Shown: one piece after another, positions 11,816 to 17,001 of the stretch
How positions within the stretch are numbered: the first letter of the stretch is position 1
Layout of the letters: every line of letters begins with the position of its first letter
NCBI GenBank assembly: GCA_046349635.1
Contig: JAXMBX010000079.1
Span: forward strand, 1-17,001
Direction: 5' to 3'
Length of the DNA: 17,001 nt
Source of the DNA: JAXMBX01 sp046349635
Lineage (GTDB): Bacteria > Planctomycetota > Planctomycetia > Planctomycetales > Planctomycetaceae
The notes under the pieces: generated by a model
Database searches by the model: none
What the model was told of the DNA's origin: nothing
Seen by the model: only the letters and a program-made list of their open reading frames with translations
Program-made: the position numbers and the translations under genes

Positions 11816-12961
11816 ATGCCTGACGGACGAGAGTTCCCTGTCTCCCTTGGAATCAAATTCCTGGTCCTGTGGGGTCTGACAGGGGGACTATTCCCCCGGT
11901 TCGGAGCGGCAGATCCCCGCCAGGATCAATTGGAACGGGAGTTTCAGCAGATCCAGCGGTCCCAGATTGAGACGTATCTGGACCGGGAGTTACAGAAGTC
12001 CTATGGCCAGCGGCACGCCGAGTGGAAAAGAGACTTTGCGAGCATCCCGGCCTACCTGAAGTCTATCGAACCGTGGCGGAAGCGGTTCGTGGAGTACCTG
12101 GGGGGAATGCCGTATCAGGGGGCGCGTCTCGATCCCCGCGAGGACCTGATCTGGGAAAAGGAGAGCCATCGGGCGTACCGGGTCCGGTTCCGGGCCTTTG
12201 AGGATGTGGAGGTGTATGGGATCCTGCTGACGCCGCGAAAATTCGAGGGGAAACGGCCCGCGCTGATCTGCGTGCATGGGATGCTGGGAACGCCGGAACT
12301 GGTATGCGGAATTGTCGACAAAACCGACTATCACCGGAGGTTTGGCCTGCAGGCGGTCGAGCGGGGGTATGTGGTGTTCGCGCCGCTGAACATCAACACG
12401 GCATTCCGGCGGGAATGGCTGGACCGGAAGGGGATCATGCTGGGCCAGAGATTGCAGGGGCTGGAGCAGTACAAATACCTGCGGATGGTGGATTACCTGG
12501 CGAGCCGTTCCGATGTGACGGCGGAGCGGATCGGGATCTACGGGATCAGTTGGGGCGGGCGGACGGCGATGTATGCCGCGGCGATCGATCAGCGCTGGCG
12601 GCGTGCGTGATCAGCGGGCACTTCATGGAATCGACGCGGAAGATGGTGATGCCCCACGAGCCGGAGAGCTACAGCACGTACATCGAAGCGGGGCACGGCT
12701 ATGCATTTTTCCCGCGACAGGGGACGGAGTTCGCGGATGCGGACATTGTTTCCTGATCTGCCCCCGGGTGGTGCATATTGAGCAAGGACGGAAGGACCGG
12801 GTTTCCACAGTGCCTGAGCGCGAGCGGAATTTCAGATCGTACAGGGGTATTACGACAAGCTGGGGATTGGAGACCGCGCATCCTTTGAGGTGTTTGAGGG
12901 GGATCATTTCGTGGCGGGACAACAGGCTTTTGAAGTTCTCGCCCGGCATCTGAAGCCCTGA
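11816..12961 (+). pseudogene. Exported alpha/beta hydrolase (acetylxylan esterase/dienelactone hydrolase-like), three frameshifts
   Basis: The ATG at 11816 (GAGGAG 7 nt upstream) opens 264 codons, ending at 12610 just after the nucleophile. An N-terminal signal peptide covers about residues 10-32. The hydrolase core shows CVHGM (152-156, oxyanion region) and GISWGG (243-248, nucleophile S245). Homology-like sequence then continues through all three frames to TGA at 12959-12961. Restoring one base near 12595 (CGCTGG), one near 12752 (TTCCTG) and one near 12827 (CGGAAT) gives a clean 382-residue protein. Its acid is then D328 in EQGRKDRV and its His is H365 in FEGDHFVAG, a complete triad. The three losses are all in short C or G runs. 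Either the gene decayed very recently or the sequence has errors; as read, the product lacks the Asp and His and would be inactive. The natural substrate is unknown. Confidence 0.8.
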
Positions 12962-13000
12962 TGGAGAGGCGCTTCCTAATTTTCGGGGGAACCTTGTGAT

Positions 13001-13012
13001 TCCCCGCGGGGA
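13001..13012. repeat. GC-rich palindrome after the hydrolase gene
   Basis: TCCCCGCGGGGA is a perfect 12-bp palindrome. It overlaps the right arm of a second hairpin, GGGGAA (12986-12991) with TTCCCC (13000-13005). The pair lies 25-51 bp after the hydrolase stop. No T run follows, so it is at best a weak terminator. Confidence 0.3.
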
Positions 13013-13072
13013 GTGCCAAGATGCAGCCAAGGACACGCATACTCTCCACCGGTAATTGAACGGGAATTGATT

Positions 13073-13444
13073 ATGGGCTGGCTGTTCTCGTCCAAAGACT
13101 GGAACGTTATCGCCGTTATCTTCGAGCGACGGGATCTGTTTCGCATCAACGGCAACCGGGGGAAGGGGAAAAGACGCCGAGGCAATGAAGGCGGGGGCAC
13201 AGAAGCATTCCCGCACGATCTATTGGGCCGTGTTCAACCAGAAGGGGGCGTTTCTTGAGGGGGGCCGGGCCCGGCCAAAGAACAGATTCCAGGAACCGTG
13301 CTGGCGAAGCTGATTAAAGAGCTTCCCATGACGAAGACCGTCCAGCAGGTGCTGGCGGGACTCGAAAAGGGGGAGAATACGAAACTCTCCAAAGCCTTGG
13401 AGTGGAACGGATATGCGGTGAAAGAGGGGAAGGGCCCCGAGTAA
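13073..13444 (+). pseudogene. Unrecognised small protein (123 residues if corrected), two compensating indels
   Basis: The ATG at 13073 starts a frame reading FSSKDWNVIAVIFERRDLF, but this ends at 13258. Protein-like sequence jumps frame at the A run 13169-13172 (one A too many) and jumps back at the G/C run 13257-13266 (one base missing). The corrected frame ends at TAA 13442-13444 and gives 123 residues. It is a soluble, mixed alpha/beta-looking protein with RTIYWAVFNQKGAFLEGG (47-64), then a Pro/Gly turn, then two helices with TKTVQQVLAGLEKGE. It has no signal peptide, membrane segment or metal motif. I do not recognise the family, though the regular composition in the corrected frame argues for a real gene. 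A GGGA 8-11 nt upstream may serve as ribosome binding site. It sits between a broken hydrolase and hemQ on the same strand. Confidence 0.6.
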
Positions 13445-13556
13445 GGCTGAGGGGTGGCTTTTGTGGAGAGTCACCCGGATTTACAATCAGCGGTGAGCGA
13501 TATCACCCCTTGCGGCCATGAGTTTTTGAGACGGTTACGAGATTTGAGGGATTACC

Positions 13557-14399
13557 TTGAGCCACCATGCTTCGATGTCCGGTCAACAGCAACCTCCGAC
13601 GATCAAGATGACGGGGGGCTGGCATTGCCTGCACCTGTACTACACAGTGGACCAGGCCGCCTGGAAGAGCCTGGATGAATACGAGCGGTCGGAAGGGCGG
13701 GAACAACTGGCGCAGATTCTCGATGCGTCCCGGGCCGGAGCCCCGGCCCGGATCCAGACCTCGGTCACTTCGGGGCACCGGGCGGACCTGGGGTTGATGA
13801 TCCTGGATGAGGATCCGCTGGTGATCGACAGTCTTCCGCAGGCGATCCGGGCCTCCAACCTGGGGACGGTCCTGAAGCCGAGCTATTCGTTTGTGTCGAT
13901 CACGGAAGTCTCGGAGTATGTCCCGACCGTGGAGCAATATGGGGAACGCCTGAAACAGGAGGGGACCGATCCCGGCAGCCCGGCGTATGCGGCGAAGCTG
14001 AAGGCGTATGAAGACCGGGAAGTGGTGATGCGGAAGCAGCGGCTATATCCCGAGTTTCCCCCTTATCCGGTGGTCTGCTTCTACCCGATGAACAAGATCC
14101 GGGACCCGCACGCGAACTGGTACCGGGAGCCGTTTTCCCGCCGGATGGAGATGATGACGGAGCATGGCCGGAGCGGGATGACCTTCGCGGGGAAGGTGAC
14201 GCAGTTGATCACCGCTTCCACCGGCTTCGACAATTACGAATGGGGTGTGACGCTGTGGGGACGTGCTCCGGAATACATCAAGGAGATCGTCTACACGATG
14301 CGGTTTGACGAGGCATCGGCCAAGTATGCGGAGTTCGGGCCGTTCTATCTGGGGTACGTCCTGACCCCGAAGGATGCGCTCGACCACCTGAAAATCTGA
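13557..14399 (+). CDS. hemQ: Coproheme decarboxylase HemQ/ChdC (chlorite dismutase family)
   Basis: The protein has 280 residues, of normal length plus a short N-terminal extension, and is cytoplasmic. The family converts coproheme to protoheme b with hydrogen peroxide, the last step of the coproporphyrin-dependent heme pathway. Key residues line up: Y176 in FYPMNKIR (catalytic Tyr), H203 in TEHGRSGMTF (proximal heme ligand) and Q216 in GKVTQLITAS (distal Gln). The spacing 27 and 13 between them equals that of Firmicutes HemQ as I recall it. A Gln rather than Arg at the distal site argues against a true chlorite dismutase. The C-terminal signature NYEWGVTLWG and MRFDEASAKYAEFGPF is intact. 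The start is TTG, chosen because GAGGG (13546-13550) lies 6 nt upstream; ATG at 13575 is the alternative. No other heme gene is in view. Confidence 0.93.
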   Translation: MSHHASMSGQQQPPTIKMTGGWHCLHLYYTVDQAAWKSLDEYERSEGREQLAQILDASRAGAPARIQTSVTSGHRADLGLMILDEDPLVIDSLPQAIRASNLGTVLKPSYSFVSITEVSEYVPTVEQYGERLKQEGTDPGSPAYAAKLKAYEDREVVMRKQRLYPEFPPYPVVCFYPMNKIRDPHANWYREPFSRRMEMMTEHGRSGMTFAGKVTQLITASTGFDNYEWGVTLWGRAPEYIKEIVYTMRFDEASAKYAEFGPFYLGYVLTPKDALDHLKI

Positions 14400-14426
14400 C
14401 CCTCTTTTTCCATTCGCGCAAAAAAG

Positions 14427-14462
14427 AAGGACGCCCGGAAACCACTTCCGAGCGTCCTTTTC
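14427..14462. terminator. Bidirectional intrinsic terminator between hemQ and the DUF1571 gene
   Basis: AAGGACGC (14427-14434) pairs with GCGTCCTT (14452-14459). After one C-A mismatch the stem continues with CGGAA (14436-14440) and TTCCG (14446-14450), closing a 5-nt loop ACCAC. On the plus strand it ends in TTTT. On the minus strand it is followed by CTTTTTTG. It lies 28 bp after the hemQ stop and 26 bp after the end of the convergent gene, so it can serve both. Confidence 0.85.
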
Positions 14463-14468
14463 ATTGAA

Positions 14469-14484
14469 CTCCCTTCCGAGGGAG
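14469..14484 (-). terminator. Small hairpin directly after the DUF1571 stop
   Basis: CTCCCT (14469-14474) and AGGGAG (14479-14484) form a perfect 6-bp stem with loop TCCG, 3 bp past the minus-strand stop. No T run follows. It probably works together with the neighbouring terminator or stabilises the mRNA end. Confidence 0.4.
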
Positions 14485-14487
14485 TGG

Positions 14488-15477
14488 TTATTTGAACTTG
14501 TATTCGCCGTTGGTTTCGTTGAAGGCGGTGACGTTCAACCGCTTTTCGAAACGGAGATTTGTGAAGGTGTAATTCTCGATCAGGGTCGGATCTTCGGGCG
14601 GAGTTTCCGCTTCCTCGGCGATGCGCCGGGTTTCGTCATTCGGCCAGCAGTAGTTTTTCACGCAGAGGGGGAACGAGGTTTCCTGATCGATCCAGATCAT
14701 GCTCTTGCGGTAGGTCAGTTCGACTTTTTCGCTGGCGTATTCGGTCTGGAAGCAGTAGCAGAGCCGACCGTCGATCTTTTCATCGGGGAGCATTTTGGTG
14801 TCGACCCCCTCCGCCAGCCCGAGGTCTCGCTTGCGGTAGGAGAGGAGTTTTTCGGTCAGTCCCAGGAGGCCGGCGGTGGTGACGGGATATCGGGATTCCG
14901 CCATGGCGAGTTTTCCCTTGGGAGGAATCGAGACGGCGGGGATCATTTTTCCGAGACGGCCCCCCTTCTTGACGAGCATGTTGCCTTCCCGTTCGCCTTC
15001 GACGTACAGGAGTTCCTGCCCTTCATTCACGTCCAGCCATTTCATGTAGATGCTGAAGGGCTGGTGGCGCAGGCGCATTTCGATGGTCTGGAGTTCCTGG
15101 ATATCTTTTCCTTCGACCCGTTCCTGCTTGAGGAAGGTGGCGGAGTAGTCGGGGATTTTTTCGAGGCGTTCCTTGGCATCGAGGAGGAGACCGTAACTCA
15201 TCAGAGTGGCGAGACGTCCCTGGGGGAGTTGCCGTCCTGCAGCGGGGGTTGCGGGCGAGGCGGCAGGGGGAGTCTTTGATCCATCCGCTTGAGACTGAGG
15301 GGCCTTGATGGTCAGAGGAGGGGAGATGACGAGCAGGGGCAGAGCCTGGGAAACAGCCCCCAGATGGACACCCGCGGGGCGGGATTCGAAGGAGCAAAAG
15401 AGGGCAACCGGCGTCGCGAGCAGAATCAGGGCTGCGAAGCAATTAGGGCCGAAACTGCCGGTCGTTCGTCGCTGCAT
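14488..15477 (-). CDS. Exported DUF1571 protein
   Basis: The protein has 329 residues. Residues 12-30 are hydrophobic after an RRTTG N-terminus, fitting a signal peptide or anchor; the Cys at 28 does not sit in a good lipobox. A Pro/Ala-rich linker (residues 52-86) follows. The DUF1571 domain spans about 95-327, with YSATFLKQERVEGKDIQELQ (111-130), RHQPFSIYMKWL (137-148), GQELLYVEGE (153-162) and AMAESRYPVTTAGL (191-204). The pattern of a protein that coats beta-strands and has YVEGE after a KW element is reminiscent of LolA/outer-membrane sorting folds, but the function of this family is unknown. I know it mostly from Planctomycetes. The ATG has only a weak GAGG about 12 nt upstream. It is transcribed toward hemQ and ends at the shared terminator. 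Confidence 0.85.
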   Translation of the reverse strand: MQRRTTGSFGPNCFAALILLATPVALFCSFESRPAGVHLGAVSQALPLLVISPPLTIKAPQSQADGSKTPPAASPATPAAGRQLPQGRLATLMSYGLLLDAKERLEKIPDYSATFLKQERVEGKDIQELQTIEMRLRHQPFSIYMKWLDVNEGQELLYVEGEREGNMLVKKGGRLGKMIPAVSIPPKGKLAMAESRYPVTTAGLLGLTEKLLSYRKRDLGLAEGVDTKMLPDEKIDGRLCYCFQTEYASEKVELTYRKSMIWIDQETSFPLCVKNYCWPNDETRRIAEEAETPPEDPTLIENYTFTNLRFEKRLNVTAFNETNGEYKFK

Positions 15478-15559
15478 ACGAAAGTCGCCTCAGTCTGCCA
15501 GGTGATGCGTGTGAGCCAGGGGTGCAGGGACTTCTCACCTCAGACGGAAACCGGTAATT

Positions 15560-15593
15560 GCCCGTGGGGAGAGTGTGTCTCCTCACAGCGGGC
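15560..15593. promoter_or_regulatory. Long hairpin upstream of the DUF1571 gene
   Basis: GTGGGGAGA (15564-15572) pairs with TCTCCTCAC (15578-15586) over 9 bp with one G-T pair and a 5-nt loop GTGTG. After a 3-nt bulge on one side, GCCC (15560-15563) pairs with GGGC (15590-15593). It lies 83-116 bp before the DUF1571 ATG and may be a leader-RNA structure or an operator. No T run follows on either strand. Confidence 0.4.
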
Positions 15594-15771
15594 ATAATCG
15601 CTACAGATTCAAGCGTGACCGATTTCGCAGGCTCCAGAAGAATGAGCGTCCGTGCATCCTCAGGAGCAATGTTCGGCAAGCGTGAAATGTCGCCGCCAGA
15701 CATTTCGGCGCGCGCAATAGAATGCGGACACCTGTTGGAGGAGTTATTCCCGGCAGAGTTTCGCATGTTGC

Positions 15772-15811
15772 CGCGACCGGCTGGAGGCGGCAGTTTCTGC
15801 CGTCGGTCGCG
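15772..15811. repeat. Two-tier hairpin CGCGACCG/CGGTCGCG
   Basis: The outer arms CGCGACCG (15772-15779) and CGGTCGCG (15804-15811) are perfect over 8 bp. Inside them CGGCAG (15788-15793) and CTGCCG (15797-15802) form a 6-bp stem with loop TTT. The internal loop is uneven (8 nt against 1). Its role is unknown. Confidence 0.5.
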
Positions 15812-15847
15812 AACTGTGCCGGTACGGTCTGCGGCAGACTACTTGAC

Positions 15848-15889
15848 TGACTCTCGTTATTTGTCCGCGGTCAGGACCAACGAGAGTCA
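15848..15889. repeat. 11-bp perfect inverted repeat TGACTCTCGTT/AACGAGAGTCA
   Basis: The arms at 15848-15858 and 15879-15889 are perfectly complementary. An inner GTCC (15863-15866) and GGAC (15874-15877) extend the hairpin around loop GCGGTCA. It lies about 75 bp after the end of the YdjY gene. It has no T run, so it resembles a REP-type or mobile-element-derived palindrome as much as a terminator. Confidence 0.55.
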
Positions 15890-15897
15890 AATGCGCA

Positions 15898-15930
15898 CAT
15901 GCCCACCCTGCCTGCGGCGAAGTGGGCATG
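15898..15930. repeat. 9-bp perfect inverted repeat CATGCCCAC/GTGGGCATG
   Basis: The arms at 15898-15906 and 15922-15930 enclose a 15-nt GC-rich loop that can form GCC/GGC pairs. The right arm also begins the overlapping palindromic string TGGGCATGCCACCCA (15924-15938). It lies 8 bp from the preceding hairpin. From memory, GGGTGGCATGCCCAC-like strings recur between genes in planctomycete genomes; I could not check this. Confidence 0.5.
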
Positions 15931-15964
15931 CCACCCAGAAAGGGCAAATACCAGGGACAATCCA

Positions 15965-16993
15965 CTACTTGGCGGGAGGTGGGGGCGTGGCGGGGGCGGG
16001 TTTGCCGTCCGGCTTGTCCTTCGCCGCGAAACGGGGGATCAATTCCAGCGTGACCTCGGTATTTCGAGGGGGAATGCGTTCCGTAAAGGCTTCGTAGACC
16101 AACTGCTCGTTGTCGCTGGAACTACTGGTCGTAATGTCGAGCGTCGCGCTCCCAAAGTTCGCGACGCAGATGAGATCTCCTCCCTCGGCCATGTAACGCT
16201 GGCGGCCATTGAATTCGTCCACGTAGAACTGGCTGCCGCTGAAGACCCATTCCGCGTTCATTTCCTGGACCTGGCTTTGCTGGAAGAGCTTCTGCACGGC
16301 GGCGTGCCAGGCGGGATTCTGGTTCTCATTGAGCCAGTGATCCTTCTGTCCGGGAGTCATGATCCCGTACCAGTAGAGTTCCTTCCGCTTGAGATCGTAT
16401 TTCATGTCGGTGTCGGCGGTCAGTTCGAGCCCTTTGGGGAGGGCCTCCAAGGGGGTGAAGACAACGCGCGACGTCGACCGCCGGACCCATGTCTGGGCCT
16501 TTTGTCGTTTCTGGTTACCCTGGGGGTCGGTCCAGCTCACAAACAGATCGATCTTTTCTCCCGCGGGGGGGCGAAACTCGGGGTCGTAGACAACGGGGTG
16601 CCCCGGCTTGGCACCGATCACGAGCAGGGCGGCGTGGACATCCTGGGCGAGAGCATCGATGGCGAGGATGGATTCATGTTCCTTGGTCTGCTTGAGGCAG
16701 CAGAACATTTCCAAGGCCCCCTGCTGCAGGACGACGCGGGTCTTGAGGAGGACCCGTTTTCCGGCCTTATCGACGAGAACCGTTTCCTGCTTGTTCATGG
16801 GGATCAGGCCATCCTGGCGGAAGTTGAGATTCTTCCTGGCGGGGTCCGGTTTGGTGGTCGCGGGGGGCGTTTCCTTGGCGGGTTCCTGCGACGTTTTTTC
16901 CTCCGCACGCATCACCCCGAGCAGCATCCACGGCCCGCAGAGCAAACACAGGCTCAGCCCGAGTTTCAGCCGTCTCTTCCATCCGAGTTGCAT
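15965..16993 (-). CDS. Exported YdjY-domain protein
   Basis: From the ATG at 16993 the protein has 342 residues. AGGA (16998-17001) lies 4 nt before it; a GTG one codon earlier is too close to that site. Residues below are numbered from the GTG. Residues 9-30 form a signal peptide (LKLGLSLCLLCGPWMLLGVM), followed by a Lys/Pro/Thr-rich linker (31-60). The YdjY domain begins at about 64 with IPMNKQETVLVDKAGKRV, then LEMFCCLKQTKEHESILAID (95-114) and VVYDPEFRPPAGEKIDLFV. A second half, about 165-320, contains WYGIMTPGQKDHW (209-221) and may repeat a related fold. The C-terminus is Pro/Ala/Lys-rich. The function of YdjY is unknown; I associate the long exported form with Planctomycetes. The gene ends upstream of a hairpin array. 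Confidence 0.85.
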   Translation of the reverse strand: MQLGWKRRLKLGLSLCLLCGPWMLLGVMRAEEKTSQEPAKETPPATTKPDPARKNLNFRQDGLIPMNKQETVLVDKAGKRVLLKTRVVLQQGALEMFCCLKQTKEHESILAIDALAQDVHAALLVIGAKPGHPVVYDPEFRPPAGEKIDLFVSWTDPQGNQKRQKAQTWVRRSTSRVVFTPLEALPKGLELTADTDMKYDLKRKELYWYGIMTPGQKDHWLNENQNPAWHAAVQKLFQQSQVQEMNAEWVFSGSQFYVDEFNGRQRYMAEGGDLICVANFGSATLDITTSSSSDNEQLVYEAFTERIPPRNTEVTLELIPRFAAKDKPDGKPAPATPPPPAK

Positions 16994-17001
16994 CACGTCC
17001 T

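Larger units (their letters stand above)
15478..15964. other. Intergenic region of about 490 bp packed with inverted repeats
   Basis: The region lies between the start of the DUF1571 gene and the end of the YdjY gene, both minus strand. A plus-strand open frame (15558-16097) crosses it but runs antisense into the YdjY gene and looks like a shadow. Four separate hairpins, listed individually, take up about 150 bp of it. It must contain the DUF1571 promoter and the 3' end of the YdjY transcript. Confidence 0.6.

Noticed and set aside
13169..13172. AAAA run as a programmed frameshift site
   Set aside because: It is too short for a typical slippery site. A second, opposite indel follows in the same gene, and other indels occur next door, so error or decay is simpler.
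15558..16097. 179-codon plus-strand frame across the hairpin region
   Set aside because: It overlaps the YdjY gene in antisense, its middle is built from the inverted repeats, and it has no recognisable motif or good ribosome binding site.

Overview
The window looks like a chromosomal segment of a planctomycete, probably order Planctomycetales. It is moderately GC-rich. The main evidence is two exported protein types that I associate mostly with that phylum: a DUF1571 protein at 14488-15477 and a YdjY-domain protein at 15965-16993. A rhomboid/S2P-type membrane protein with a DUF6576-like tail and intergenic DNA rich in hairpins point the same way. I found no tRNA, rRNA, CRISPR array, insertion sequence or prophage gene. 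Most genes are ordinary housekeeping or signalling genes.

Layout from left to right. Positions 1-771 (+) hold the C-terminal part of an M16 peptidase cut by the window edge. It converges, 15 bp apart, on an HD-GYP/GAF signalling protein (787-2472, -). About 500 bp without a convincing gene follow, with a dyad just upstream of the HD-GYP start. Next are an M50-like membrane protein that has lost its HExxH zinc motif (2982-4073, -), then gltD (4179-5654, -), gltB (5776-10350, -) and a LysR-type regulator (10483-11535, -). These last three share one orientation in the order lysR-gltB-gltD, and a perfect dyad lies between lysR and gltB. Together GltB and GltD make NADPH-dependent glutamate synthase, the ammonia-assimilating partner of glutamine synthetase. 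The LysR protein is a natural candidate for its regulator.

To the right of lysR, three plus-strand genes follow. An exported alpha/beta hydrolase (11816-12961) is broken by three 1-nt deletions. An unrecognised 123-codon gene (13073-13444) is broken by two compensating indels. HemQ/ChdC, the coproheme decarboxylase (13557-14399), is intact and starts with TTG. A bidirectional hairpin terminator (14427-14462) separates hemQ from the convergent DUF1571 gene. Upstream of that gene, about 490 bp contain four strong hairpins, and the YdjY gene lies beyond them.

I do not see a clear new multi-gene system. The observations most worth following are the cluster of five homopolymer-type indels between about 12595 and 13266, the protease-like protein without catalytic histidines, the lysR-gltB dyad, and the hairpin array at 15560-15930.
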